Shown here: positions 35,461 to 46,490 of the stretch, piece after piece
How the letters are laid out: the number at the start of each line of letters is the position of its first letter
Numbering within the stretch: the first letter of the stretch is position 1
NCBI GenBank assembly: GCA_010093515.1
Contig: MU001699.1
Location: forward strand, 328,889 to 392,888
Direction: 5' to 3'
Origin: Lineolata rhizophorae
Taxonomy: Eukaryota > Ascomycota > Dothideomycetes > Lineolatales > Lineolataceae
Length of the DNA: 64,000 nt
Translations under genes and position numbers: made by a program
The notes under the pieces: model-generated
What the model saw: only the letters and a program-made list of their open reading frames with translations
Database searches by the model: none
What the model was told of the DNA's origin: nothing

Positions 35461-36630
35461 AGTGGTGTAGGTTTGGGCAGTGTGTTCTGCTTGGGAAGAT
35501 TGACTGAAAGGTAATATTAGCAAAGAGTGCGGAAGACTACCAGATCGTATAAGATGAAGTGAATAATGCAATTCCAATCTTTAAAAAAAATCTGAGAAGC
35601 TCCCGTAAAAACGAGATGTAGGCATTTGATTGAATCCGTCGCTAACCTTTTCTTGCTTTCTTTTCCTGCAAGAAAATCGTAAAATTGTACTGGCCAGGGA
35701 GTAGCAAAGTCCTTGCAGAAAGCCAAGAAACAACGATAAACGTCTTGCAGAAGGAACACGAGGCTTTTGTCGAGGCTCGGCGCAGACCCTAAATGCTGGA
35801 CATTTGTCGATGGCGTCGCCGCTGATGTCACTGGTGTGAGCTTGACTCGTCTTGTCGGATTCTTAGCGTGTCAATCATCGGGGGGAGAAGTGCGCGGAAA
35901 ATAACTGGGGTGAGAGATTTTAGTGGCAGGCCTGATGACAACAGCTCGATAGTTGGGCCAGGCCTCGCGTGATTGGGTCTGAGGACCGCAGGGATTCGAG
36001 GCCCGATTTAGTGGAGAGTGCATTCCGTAGGTAGACCAAAGGCGGTTTGGGTAGGTACAGACAAGTTGGCCATTAGAAAGTGTCTACTACGTAGGGAGCT
36101 AGCGGATTAATTTATCCCACTACAGCATGAAGATCGTTAGGAAAGCATTCAAACCGATGACGTATCCCTCGGTGGGACGTTGAGTGTGAAATCTAATCTG
36201 CCGCTCTTTACTCCGTAAATTAATTCTACTTGGCTAGCTAAGGGTCCCTTTGGAGATATTTCCACGTTGTGGATCCTCTGGGCGTGCCACAATTAAGAAT
36301 GAAGTATAAGCTCGAGGAAAGATGCAGAAGCACACAAGCACCGAGAACCACAATAAAACAAGTATTAGGAAGAGGACTAGTCCTGATCTAGGCATGCCGC
36401 GGGTGTCGAATTGGTTCCGTGGACCTCTACGGCTATCTAGAGTGGTTAGAGGCTAAGAGCAGACATTGATGGCACGTTTTTATCAGTCAACACGAGATTT
36501 TTAGTGCGGAAAGCACAGGCTGAAGCATAACCCCTAACGCAGACTTTCGCACTATGCTACACCCTAATCTGATAATCTACAAGTGAGTATTTGGCAGATA
36601 GAAAAATAAAACGAGTACCTCAAAAGTTGC
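35461..36630. other. Intergenic, 1.2 kb, no gene seen
   Basis: AT-rich on average. A 104-codon reverse frame at 35517-35831 lacks family features. No RNA gene or repeat is recognised. Confidence 0.45.
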
Positions 36631-37270
36631 TCATAGCCTAGCTGTCTCATCCGCCTTTATTCGCTCTAACCCTTCCCGTAAGGTGTCTCCCATGCCTCGA
36701 CGAGCTGGTTTTCTCGACTCTCGTTCCACAAACACGTGTACAAAACTGCCCACAGCCTTTACCGCGTCATCGCCGCGTTCGAAAACCCCTATTTCATACG
36801 TGACGCTACTTTTGCCAATTTTATTAACCCTGAGTGCGACATTAACTACTGAGGGAAATGAAATGGGCGCAATATAGTCACAGTGAGAATGGACGACGAG
36901 GCCGATTTGATTGGAGGATGGTGGGTCGAGTCCACAACGTTGAACAAGGTATGTGTTGACAATGGAGTCAAATCTTTGAAGCTTTCAGTAATGCCTCAGC
37001 GCAATCGAAGGAGATAATGTCTCATACAGGTAATAATATACACTGTTGTTCATCTGAAGGTGTGTAAGTTCCAAAGTTCCAATAGTAGAGGTGAGTATGC
37101 CGACTGCCGCTCACATGATCATACATATCATTGTCACTCCTTCACACGGTAAGATACTTTAGCCGATACTGGACAAAACCTAGGATGAGGAAAGCATACC
37201 ATCTTGTCCTATACTCCAAAGAGAACCTGTAATCTGCTCTCCGGCGACTCCGGAGCTTAGTGCTAGCCAT
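36631..37270 (-). CDS. Hotdog-fold acyl-CoA thioesterase (4HBT-like)
   Basis: Four exons, 37200-37270, 37115-37139, 37028-37053 and 36631-36973, give 154 aa. The two middle exons are only 25 and 26 bases. Introns of 60, 61 and 54 bases are all GT..AG and all phases agree. The family hydrolyses acyl-CoA thioesters. The catalytic region appears only after splicing: TRW + SDNDMYDH + MNNSVYYYL + FDSIVNTYL, matching the D-x-D-x-x-x-H-x-N-N pattern of 4-hydroxybenzoyl-CoA thioesterase-like enzymes. Beyond it, IGLVVHSHCDYIAPISFP, VNKIGKSSVTYEIGVFE and FVHVFVERESRKPA are typical beta strands. The substrate is unknown. Short open frames alone would miss this gene. Confidence 0.85.
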
Positions 37271-37719
37271 GATGAACTTGAAACATCGAAAATAGAACAA
37301 TGAGGGGAGTAGGTCGGAAGGGTGACGTCTCAAGTGCGTATACGCGTGCAATCCAAACAAGCAGCCTAGAATCTTCCACAAATGTCGGCTGTATAGATGT
37401 CGTGTGCTATTACACTTCCATGACTACCAAAGACTTGCGCCTAGATGCACTTGTTAGTCTCCTGAGAGAAAGAGCCGAGGTCCAAGACTAAGCATGATCA
37501 CGTGAGCCAGCGATCAGGCACGTCTTGGCGTTTCCACTTCCAGCCGCAATGGGCTCAGCCGAATAGTTGCGGAAAGCTTCCAAGAACGCCGACACTACTA
37601 TTTATGAAATACGCACATAACACGGATCTGAAGATCTACTCCCAAGCAGCATTCTCCTGGCTCCATCACCACGCGTCCTTGCGTACCTAGTACGCAAAGG
37701 GCGTATTCCATCCCAAACA
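37271..37719. promoter_or_regulatory. Divergent spacer thioesterase / pseudouridine synthase
   Basis: The 449 bases between the two start codons should contain both promoters. Nothing specific is called. Confidence 0.4.
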
Positions 37720-39168
37720 ATGGCTCTTACCACCGTGGACCATCAACCATTCGGCATCGACGAGCCGGAGGTTTTCGCTCCTCCTCCTCCGGTAGTCACC
37801 ACGCCTTGCGATCCTTGGCCACGACCGTACTATTTAGAAAATGGATTGCGCCGTGTTACTCCTTACCATTTTACCTACAATACGTACTGCAAGGAGCGCT
37901 GGAGAGGACGCGAGCTCCTTAATATATTTTCGAGCGAGTTCCGAGATCGCCCGGTAGAATACTACGTAAGTATTTGCCTTCATGACGACCGCAACTCTAA
38001 TTACATAGGCTATTCTGACTTTTGACCGTAGAGAAAAGCTATAGAAGTCGGTAACGTCGTTCTAAATGGCGAAAAAGTACCTTCAGTCAACACAATCGTG
38101 AAAAACGGCGATGTCATCTCCCACACTCTCCACCGTCACGAACCACCCGTTACAGCGCAGCCAGTCGGCATAGTGCACGAGGACAATGATATCATTGTAA
38201 TCAACAAACCTGCTGGAGTTCCCGTCCATCCCGCCGGACGTTACAACTACAACTCAGTCGTCGAAATAATGCGTGCTGAGCGAAGCTTCGGATTCAATCC
38301 TCTTCCATGCAATCGATTAGATAGGTTGACGAGCGGCATCATGTTTATTGGAAAGCACAGGGCTGCGGCAGATGACATGACTGTCCAAATAAAAGCGAGG
38401 ACGGTGAAGAAAGAATACATTGCCAGGGTTGTTGGGGAATTCCCGGAAGGAGAAGTCATTTGCGAACAACCCATTTTGCAGATTAGCCCTAAGCTCGGGC
38501 TGAATAGGGTACGTGCGAATGGTAAGGAAGCAAGAACTGTCTTCAAACGGCTGGCATACTATCCACCGTCAGGCGAAGATAAAGTTAGCAATGGCGAGAG
38601 GACCGCAGGTAGCGCGAGTGCCAAGGCGGATGTACCGAAAGGAATGTCCTGGAAGAACTTGAGAGGCTATTCAATCGTTCGCTGTCTTCCGTTGACCGGT
38701 AGGACACATCAGCTCCGGGTACATCTTCAATTTCTTGGCCACCCAATTGCAAACGACCCGATCTATTGCAACCAACGGGTGTTTGGACAAGATCTTGGTC
38801 GAGGCGATGACAAGTCTGATGATGACGAGGACATCATGTCTCGTCTCACTCGCATGGGCAAGGAGGAGATCGCAGAGGCTGTCGCGTATCACGATGAGAT
38901 GGTCGACGAATACCATAAGCGCAGAGCGGAGAAGATGAGCGGTGAGGTCTGCCACATTTGCGCCGCTCCGCTTTATACGGATCCGGGCGAGCATGAGCTA
39001 GGTATCTACCTCCATGCGAAGAAATACGCCTGTGAAGAAGGCCGTTGGGAGTACGAGACACCATTGCCGGAATGGGCTCTCCCGCCGCCCGGCATGTCTG
39101 GACCTGTTGAGACAACGGCAGATACAGATCCACTTGCGATCGACTTGGAAAAGTTACACTTGAGCTAA
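37720..39168 (+). CDS. RluA-type RNA pseudouridine synthase (PUS8/PUS9-like)
   Basis: Exons 37720-37965 and 38032-39168 give 460 aa. The enzyme isomerises uridine in RNA. The closest yeast models are Rib2/Pus8 and Pus9, which modify U32 of cytosolic and mitochondrial tRNAs. The N-terminal block PRPYYLENGLRRVTPYHFTYNTYCKERW is typical. An S4-like stretch follows (AIEVGNVVLNGEKV). The catalytic motif is NRLDRLTSGIMF, with the conserved Asp. LTGRTHQLRVHLQFLGHPIANDPIY is the RluA C-terminal motif. A cysteine pair (CHICAAPLY) occurs in the C-terminal tail. No deaminase domain like that of yeast Rib2 is visible, which argues for a PUS9-like role. No clear mitochondrial presequence is seen. Confidence 0.88.
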
Positions 39169-39534
39169 CAGCCACGAGCAATGCGCCTCTTGAGACAAAT
39201 TTTGCATCAAAGGCAAAGGCGGAAGAGGCTCAAGCGACGTGAGACGTCTCAGCCATTTAGACGGTTATCAGAAGTTATGGTGCTATTTTTTGGCGGTTCT
39301 GAGATCTATACACTCACTGGCACCATAACGTCTAGGAGTCGCAAACGCATGGAACGGAGTTGAAGGCTTGGACTGCAAATGAAGGAAATGCGTCGATCCA
39401 AGACGTCGTATCACAATTTCCTTCCAGCAGGTATTCAATGAAGTGCATTCGGCGAAGAACGTCAGGTGTACTTCAAATCCACAGGGGTTCCGTTGTTTTC
39501 CCCACTTCTAAGCATTGCTTCGAGCTTTAACTTA
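39169..39534. other. Convergent spacer, no gene seen
   Basis: 366 bases of 3' sequence between two convergent genes. Confidence 0.5.
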
Positions 39535-40942
39535 TTAGTAGGGTTCCATCAAAGTTCTAGAGCGCGTGCTTACAATTGTAAGGTCCGCAAGCGCTTCCTC
39601 TGGAGTCTGACGAGGATTCTGCGAGCCAGAAACGAGACTCTCGGCCCATGCTTTGACTTCTTGCTTTACACCCGTACCTTCTCCTGGAAATTCCCTTTTC
39701 TCCTCTCCAGTTGGTTTGCTCACCTTCACTGTTGAGTCTTGGACAGTCACAACGCCACCTTCGCAGCCAATCGAATATTCAGTCCCCTATGGCTAGTTGT
39801 CAATGCAATGTTCGCCAGTGATATTTCGGGAGTTCTCGATTCAGGAAGGACATACCTCCAATGGAGTTCCAAAAGACACGCTGAAGGTGCCTGTCACTCC
39901 CGTTTTCGTGCGCCAGGTTGCATCCAAAGTATCTACCGGCGGTAAATGTGGTTGAATCTGAGCAGACATCGAAGACACCCTAGCTGGCGCATTTTCCGGC
40001 TGGAGTAGGAGACGTGTTGCTGCTACAAAATGAACACCGCCATCCAACAGAAAGCCGCCCTGGTACTCAGGTACTTTCCGCCACGGCGTTTCTGCACGAA
40101 TCAGCCGCGTTTGTTCGATTCAAGAAGCCTAAAACGATACCATTTCACGGACTCCATTCTAGTCCTATCGCATCTGACTCCGGAAGTCCCCTGTCGAAGA
40201 CTCCAATTGAAAATGGTTCGTAATCCTTACCAAAATATTTGCTTCCAGGCTTGGTAAGCATGTGCACCCGGACCTTGAAGTGTAGGACTTTCCCGAGACT
40301 CTTCACCTGCTCAGCCGCATACAAGAATGAATCCAAGAACCGGAAGTTCTCAGCTATTCCGAAGGTCACCCTCGAACTATCGACGTTCTTATGACACCAA
40401 TTGATCAGTTCGACCGCGGCTTCCACATTCTCCGCAACCGGTTTCTCCGCAAGAACATGCTTGCCAGCCTCCAATGCGGCACGTATGTATTTTGGTTGCG
40501 CCAGAATCGGGAGCCTAATCGATGATTTTTGATTTAGCGAAGACAATGAATCTTTCTCGGTAGAAGTTACCCACGCAATAATTACAGCTTTGATATCGTC
40601 CCGCTTTATCAGGTCTTGGTAAGTCTTCGTCGACTCTTCGTCGCAATATATATCGACATTGGGTGTTCCTTCGGCAAGGCTGCGAGCGGATTTGAGAGAG
40701 CGAGAGTAGACCGCCTTCAGCTCGAGCGAAGGAGTTTGTTGTATGGCAGGCTGTTGCAAGCTTCAGAATTATGGCTCTTGACGCTACTAGGGCTCTAAAA
40801 GATTGATTGCGCACCAAATGCTGCTCTTTGGCAAAAATGCCTGTGTACTTGTTAGCGACGTTAACGAGCTACATAGGCACTGCGGGGTAGCTCGGGAAAG
40901 GATGGATATACCGCTTCCCACAATTGCAATGCCAATTGCCAT
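39535..40942 (-). CDS. Gfo/Idh/MocA-family NAD(P)-dependent oxidoreductase
   Basis: Six exons, 40912-40942, 40815-40840, 40575-40750, 40231-40514, 39856-40091 and 39535-39786, give 334 aa with all phases consistent. The second exon is only 26 bases. The family oxidises or reduces sugars, inositols or dihydrodiols. The Rossmann start is IAIVGSG + IFAKEQHLPA, assembled across two introns. AVIIALPILAQPKYIRAAL and KHVLAEKPVAENV carry the nucleotide-binding and catalytic EKP motif. VPEYQGGFLLDGGVHFVAA is the C-terminal domain signature. Substrate cannot be inferred. Length is normal for the family (about 330-390 aa). Confidence 0.87.
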
Positions 40943-41752
40943 AGTGTGGATGATTGTATTATGGAGCAATTATATGGATCACTTCGAAGGCTTTCTTGAG
41001 ATGAAAAAGTCAGTTTCCACAATCTACACCAAAGAATGGGTGATTCTTATCGAGGGCATTTTCATATGCTAATCAGCCTAAATAGGAATCGGACCTTCTC
41101 CATTTCCGAAATACAAACTATCGCCGCTTCCGGTGGAAGTGCAAAAGGCTCTCTAAAAGTCGGAAACGCCGGTCTCGCCGTTAAAATCAGTCTCTGAAAG
41201 CTTTCAAGTAATGAAGAAATGCAACACAGCCACACTGATTGGTCTGAAAAGAAAAGAAACGAGTTAGCACCAGCTGACCCGTCGGAAGTGGGCAGAGTCC
41301 ATGTACCATTATCCGAGGACGCAATCTTAAGTGGCGCGGGGTTGGTGCAGCTATATGATTGGACTCTTTGAGAAGTCACGTGCTCTTGTCCTTATCATGT
41401 TGGTTCTTCCCCAAAGCTCCGAACAATAACCTCGCAGCATGGTCTTTTCATCGGATTCTCGTGCTCTTATCTGGACTATATGCTGTCCTTCCTTTGGGGT
41501 TCACTTTGAATTTCTTGATGAGATGCCGAGTTCCGTATGAGACGGACGGAGAATAATTCTTAACGCCATGTTTTCTTAACTCCGACAGATGACGTCTCTA
41601 TAGCAATGGAGCCAAGTGAATTTTTATCCCTATATAAAGTCAAGCTCAAGGGCTAAACATCATCCTCTCATTTACAATTTTGTACTTTGCACTCATCACA
41701 ATATTCCGTGAACTGCTCGGCTATCGTCTATCAAACTCCTCAGCTACCGAAA
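40943..41752. other. Divergent spacer oxidoreductase / SDR, no gene seen
   Basis: A reverse 105-codon frame at 41062-41379 has no family match that I recognise and no upstream exons. Otherwise only promoter sequence is expected here. Confidence 0.4.
41631..41637 (+). promoter_or_regulatory. TATA box of the SDR gene
   Basis: TATATAA lies 116-122 bases upstream of the SDR ATG, a suitable distance for a core promoter with a short leader. Confidence 0.45.
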
Positions 41753-42826
41753 ATGGCTCAAACGGCAACCGTAACACCCAGTCAAGCAAATGCTCAAGAC
41801 GTCCGCGATTTCATTCAACCTATCCACACGGCACCATATCCAGCAGTCGATCCCTCTACCGTCAAACTCCCGAAACCCTTCACTGTCGCTATTCTCGGCG
41901 GCCATGGCGCAGTCGGAACAGGTCTGGCTCGCGCCTACGCAAGCGCTGGTGCTTCAGGCATGCTCCTCTGTGCACGCTCAGTGCCGGCACTTGAAGATGT
42001 TGCTGCCAGCGTGAAATCAATCAATCCGTCAATCAAGACCGTTGTTGTGGCCTGCGATGTCAGCTCAGCGGAGAATGTTGCCGGTGCCGCGGCGGTAGCG
42101 AAAGAGAAGTTCGGCGGCGTGGTGAATGCTGTAGTGGTGAACGCGGGGTATTCGACTCCCATGGAGAAGGAAATCGCCCAGGGAGAATGGAGTACGGCCC
42201 CGGAACTTTTTGAGAAAGCTTTTGGTGTGAACACGTGCGGAACATATTTCGCGGCAAGATACTTCTTACCTTTGTTGCTAGAAGCCACGCAAGAAGTCGA
42301 GGCGAAAGATGAGAAGATCCCGGCGGCATCCTTTATTGCAATCAGCTCGATCGCCGCCCCGATGGTTGGTAGCTGGGTTACACCTCCGGGTTATTGCGCG
42401 AGTAAGATGGCGCAGGCGAGGATTGTAGAGATTCTATACGAACAATATGGAGGAAAGCGGCTTTTTTGTGCAAGTTTGCACCCAGGTGGAGTAATGAGTG
42501 AGTTCGCGAAAGTCACTCCGGAGGATTTCTGGAAGTGTAAGTTGCTTCTCTCCATGTTCGTTGTCAGCCGTGTTCGTTTGCAACGAACACTTGGCTGCAG
42601 ACGTCTTGTTCGCATGGTTGTGCTAATTCCAACAAAACGTGTAACAGATCTCGTTGATGATCCTAATCTCGCGGGTGCATTCTGCGTATGGCTCACAAAA
42701 GACCCGGATAAGGTTTGGGGTTTGAATGGGAGATTCCTCTCCTGCAAATGGGACGTAGACGGGCTATTGGCAAAGATGGATGAAATCGCTTGCAAGGACT
42801 TGCTAAGATTTCGCATAGCCCTGTGA
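41753..42826 (+). CDS. Short-chain dehydrogenase/reductase
   Basis: Exons 41753-42536 and 42648-42826 give 320 aa. It is a classical SDR with the dinucleotide-binding motif ILGGHGAVGTGLARAYA (TGxxxGxG-like), the NAG strand VVVNAGYSTP, the catalytic Ser in FIAISSIAAP, and YCASKMAQA carrying the YxxxK pair. HPGGVMSEFAKVTPEDFW precedes the 111-base intron, and the rest reads LVDDPNLAGAFCVWLT and ends near FLSCKWDVDGL. The last segment is typical of fungal SDRs of unknown substrate, often found near secondary-metabolism genes. No such cluster is visible here. The start is the first ATG of the frame. Confidence 0.9.
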   Translation: MAQTATVTPSQANAQDVRDFIQPIHTAPYPAVDPSTVKLPKPFTVAILGGHGAVGTGLARAYASAGASGMLLCARSVPALEDVAASVKSINPSIKTVVVACDVSSAENVAGAAAVAKEKFGGVVNAVVVNAGYSTPMEKEIAQGEWSTAPELFEKAFGVNTCGTYFAARYFLPLLLEATQEVEAKDEKIPAASFIAISSIAAPMVGSWVTPPGYCASKMAQARIVEILYEQYGGKRLFCASLHPGGVMSEFAKVTPEDFWKCKLLLSMFVVSRVRLQRTLGCRRLVRMVVLIPTKRVTDLVDDPNLAGAFCVWLTKDPDKVWGLNGRFLSCKWDVDGLLAKMDEIACKDLLRFRIAL

Positions 42827-43216
42827 ATTCGAGTTTGGGCTCGACAGTGTTATGATTCCGTGGCCGGCCTCGGAATACATTCATATTCATCTAGTAAAGC
42901 ACGTTAATGTAGCGAGACATTTTGGTCTGTTCTAAATGAAATCTAGGAGCTTAAAACTGACATCTCATTTTCTCGTAATATTAAATCCGCAGGATTTTCA
43001 TATAATTGATAACTCGTAAGCGTCATACACTACAGAAGTAGCGCTAATACATAACTACCTTTGATATAAAGGCCAAGGGAAATAACACTTGACCGAAAAT
43101 CCCATGAGCATCCATTAACTCAAATAAACTGTCCTTGTAGTGATCAACATATGGTGATCCAAATGCATGTGAATTCCCGGCCGGCGGGCAGCTCTTGTGG
43201 TATGTGTTCCAGGTCA
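42827..43216. other. Convergent spacer, no gene seen
   Basis: AT-rich 3' region of about 390 bases, without recognisable features. Confidence 0.45.
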
Positions 43217-44056
43217 CTAGTACGGACCATTGTTGTTAGTTTGATCCTGCTGCGGGTAATAGGATGCTTGTTCCGATCGGTAGTAGGACTCATTAACATC
43301 TGCGGGTTGATTCTGGGCCAGAGTTGGTGGATATTGCTGTCCTGGAGGGCAAAATGGTGGATGGATGGGGTAGAAAGGCGGAGGTTGCTGTTGTGCCTAG
43401 AGGCCATGGCCGTGGTACACCCATGGTCCGCCGCAGGGCTCAGGCTGTGTCGGCAAATACCCCGGCGTCATAGTAGAAGCGCCAGAGTGATGTGCAACGT
43501 ATGGTTGAGAATTGCTCTGAGTAGGCATGCTATCAGACCAAGCTTGCGGTCCTTGCTCGGCGGGGATGAAATGTGGGGAACGGATTGGTCGTGATGTGGC
43601 CCCAGCTGAAGACTGAGCAGATGATGAATTGTCCATCGGAAACGTGTTCGGATGCACTATAGACGGTAGCGACAACCCTCCAGGGGAGTAATCGTAGGAT
43701 GGAATGCCCGTTGGAGATGTATACGTGTAGGGAGGTCGAGGATGAGGATGAGGACCAGCTGGAGGTGTATACGTGCAAGAAGGTCGAGGGTGATGACCAT
43801 CTGGAGAGTGGTGAGGCCCATTATAGGAGTTACCATAGGAGTCAAGGTAATCCGGAGCTGCATATGCGTGGTCCACTGGTGGTGGCGACTCTGCCTTCGG
43901 CCCTTTCTTCTTCTTTTTGAGTTTTACTGTTGTGCCAGCCCTTTCGGTTTCATCGCATGACGATTGAGAGTCAGGGGAGGTATCTCGGCTCGATGTATCA
44001 TTCCGGAGCCGACGGATCTTCGTCAGAGCGGACACCGCAGAAGGAAAATTGGACAT
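43217..44056 (-). pseudogene. Pro/Tyr/Gln-rich protein gene split by in-frame TAG
   Basis: The frame from ATG 44056 codes 219 residues to a TAG at 43397-43399. Without changing frame it then continues for another 59 codons to a TAG at 43217-43219. Both parts share the same unusual composition: before the stop HPRPSCTYTPP, HPRPPYTYTSP and GIPSYDYSPGG, after it QQQPPPFYPIHPPFCPPGQQ and SYYPQQDQ. The N-terminus has a basic run (VKLKKKKKGPK). No known domain is seen and the protein is probably disordered. The stop may be a nonsense mutation, a site of read-through, or the acceptor of an intron of unusual kind (it reads CTCTAG just before the continuation). If the stop is real, the 219-residue form could still be made. 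Confidence 0.55.
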
Positions 44057-44846
44057 CTATGGTATACTGTGAGTTGTGGGGAAAAAAATTCAAATATAAT
44101 ACAGCACGACGCACGTTTAGTTTCTCGAAATGATTCACGAAACGAGGCAGAAATTCCGTCCTCTTAAACGAGGCTCTAAACGAGGCTGTATCCGTGTCGT
44201 GAAAACAAAGTGTCAGTTCTGACGTCCCGGGCGCATCGGATATTTGCAGCCCCTAACTGAAACTGACGAGGTGAGTAAAAGGTAGCTCCCGGTGAAGTAA
44301 ATGGTAGTCTTCGAATTAGTTCGGGGGCGGTGTCGAAGATCAAGACCAAATGTTCGTCCACCACGTACTGTCGGGCCTTATGTGTCTCATGAATGTAGGC
44401 AACTTGACAAGCCGTAAGGCAACAACAATATTTGCCTAGAGAAGTCGAGTTGATTTTTTCGATTCTTTGTCGTACGACGCCACATTAGCGGCTATTCCGC
44501 ATTCGTGACCGGTGACTCTGTTGGTGGAGGTTCATTGGACAGTTATGCGATACTCATGCAAGGCTAACTGTACACACATCTTTGTCGTACTACGCCATAT
44601 TAGCGGCTATTCCGCATTGGTGTCCGGTGACTCTGTTGATAGAGATCTATTGGACAGTTGTGTGATACTCATGCGAGGCTAGCTGTACACACATGATTCA
44701 TTGCTCAAGGTGGCTGCGCAAGAACAGGGCAGTGCTAGGAGCATAGATATAGTCTGATAGCGGGTATTACCCTAGGAGTTGGAAACGTTCTATTTCTTCT
44801 GAAAATGACCCGCCACAACCATCAGTTTCCACTAAGTTCATAGCAC
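44057..44846. other. Spacer with tandem duplication, no gene seen
   Basis: Divergent promoter space for the flanking genes. The only notable structure is the 115-base tandem duplication listed separately. Confidence 0.5.
44465..44694. repeat. 115-base imperfect tandem duplication
   Basis: Two adjacent units, 44465-44579 and 44580-44694, align without gaps and differ at 13 of 115 positions (about 89% identity). Each unit starts CTTTGTCGTAC and ends GTACACACAT. It is upstream of the DUF6594 gene (ATG 44847). Confidence 0.9.
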
Positions 44847-46170
44847 ATGGACCGATGCGAAACCACCGAGGCCTACGGGCCGAGCCCGCCACAGAGAGCG
44901 CCTAATGTTGCTCCCACTTGGGGCATTGAAGACACACGAACTGTTGCTCACCAGAGCGCCCAAACTAGGAGTCCTCATACTGCGCAGAAGAACCCACCAA
45001 CGAACTGGGAGACGTATTCTTCCCAGGTCCAATTTATACCAAACTCCGGATCAGTACCTCCGCCACCGAACAGCTTCGATTCTTCTGGCTTAGCTTTTGG
45101 GAACCGGTTTGTTCCAGGAAGCTCTTCATTTGGCGCCGGGCATACAAATACCGAGAAAATTTTAAAAGGAGCATGGAGGACGAAAGGATACCCGGCATTT
45201 GCGACATTTATGGGGTCGTCGGATGACACCTTTGCTGTGCGGAGATTCGCAAAGCTTCACGCCAGGTCTATCTTGTTGTTGCAGAATGAGATTGTGGTTT
45301 TGGAACGGCAGTTGCGAGACATGGACGAGAAGATATACCAGAATGAGTCAGATCCGGAGAAAGCAAACCAGTCGAGTCTCTTAAATGACAAAAAGCACCA
45401 CCCTGTGAGGATAACACTTCTCTGGCAACTCACCTCTATGCTTGAACGATATGGTACGTGCTTGGTATAAACAGATCTACATCTTAGAAGAAATTTACTG
45501 ACTTGGTTTTCAGATAAGATGGTGCTTCGGTATTCAATGCTGAAGAGCCGCCCAAAAGCACAGAAGAGTACCATACGAAACCTGCAGGGTTGGTTGCACA
45601 ACAATGAACATGCGATAGAGAAATCAGAAGCAGAGTTCTTCACTGAAAAGGGTGATGACCTCATTGAGCTTGTTCCAGGTGCGAAATCGATGTTAAGGAG
45701 GGTCTTTGAGCGCTTGCCAACGTTCAAGCAATGGTTCCGTTATCGTGAGGTAAAACCGTCCTAGCAAACGAAACATCATTTATCTAAGAAATTTTTAGCC
45801 ACGACCGGGGAACTATGACTTTGAGTATGAGCCCGACGGGGTAATATATTTCAGCAACGGGTGCATAGAAATATTTACCTTCGTCATCATCATGGGCATG
45901 GGTTTGGGTATGCTACTTGGACCAGCATGGTGGCTCCAGAAAGCCTCATCACCGGATACGAGACTTTTCATCATATCTGCTTTCGTGCCTCTGTTTGCCG
46001 TCCTCTTACTGCTTGCATTGCCGACACCGAAGCCGTTTGAGACTCTTGCGGCCACTGCAGCGTAAGTCCAGCATCCTTTACTAGTTGTCCCAAACTTATA
46101 ACAGAACTACAGATACGCCGCTGTTTTGATGGTGTTCATGCAACTAGGAGTTGCTGATTCCGAGACATAA
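44847..46170 (+). CDS. DUF6594 membrane protein
   Basis: Exons 44847-45453, 45514-45749, 45799-46061 and 46113-46170 give 387 aa. Function of this fungal family is unknown. The N-terminal 100 residues are Pro/Ser-rich. The domain starts around GYPAFATFMGSSDDTFAVRRF and contains the coiled-coil-like LHARSILLLQNEIVVLERQL. Three C-terminal membrane segments follow: IEIFTFVIIMGMGLGMLL, LFIISAFVPLFAVLLLLALP, and YAAVLMVFMQLGVA in the last exon. This order is typical of DUF6594 proteins, often found in accessory or heterokaryon-incompatibility-rich regions. All four exons have consensus splice sites. Confidence 0.88.
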
Positions 46171-46283
46171 ATTTGCATCCCATGGATTGGTCAACAAATT
46201 GCTCTGTGTCAAGTAAAAATTTAACACAATATGTCTAAGGTGGACATGGTAGGTTGGTTATATACGATAGCACTCAACCAACT

Positions 46284-46400
46284 TGTCAGATTGTAGCTAG
46301 CGTGCCTAAACTCGCTTACGCTATCAGGGGCAGACATAAATAGCTTTCTGTGCTTCGCCACTCTTCTTTCCAATACAACACTTCAACTTCACACAACTTC
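46284..46400 (+). mobile_element. LTR-like repeat, copy A
   Basis: The sequence begins TGTCAGATTGTAGCTAGCGTGCC and is repeated in the same orientation at 50077. Copy A has CATAAATAG (TATA-like) followed by GCTTTCTGTGCTTCGCCACTC. Similarity stops abruptly at TGTCAG on the left. The TGT start and TATA box suggest a solo LTR or the end of a degraded LTR element. No target-site duplication was verified. Confidence 0.5.
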
Positions 46401-46450
46401 CATTCCCCATTTGGTATGCTAGATGACTCGGCATTTCTTTTTGGCTCAAC

Positions 46451-46490
46451 GTCGGCTCAGCCTCGGTTCAGCCTCGGCTCAGGCTGAACC
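46451..46490. repeat. 11-base tandem repeats and perfect hairpin
   Basis: Three 11-base units (46451, 46462, 46473) of the form CTCGGCTCAGC lie head to tail. They overlap a perfect inverted repeat: GGTTCAGCCT at 46465-46474 and its complement at 46481-46490, with a 6-base loop. Confidence 0.8.

Noticed and set aside
41062-41379. 105-codon reverse frame between the oxidoreductase and SDR genes
   Set aside because: No family resemblance. A possible internal intron would be only about 28 bases. It could be a decayed C-terminal exon but cannot be supported.
43397-43460. A 64-base intron (GTATTT..CTAG) removing the TAG in the Pro/Tyr/Gln-rich gene
   Set aside because: The donor is plausible, but splicing would shift into a frame without the Pro/Tyr/Gln bias that the original frame keeps after the stop.
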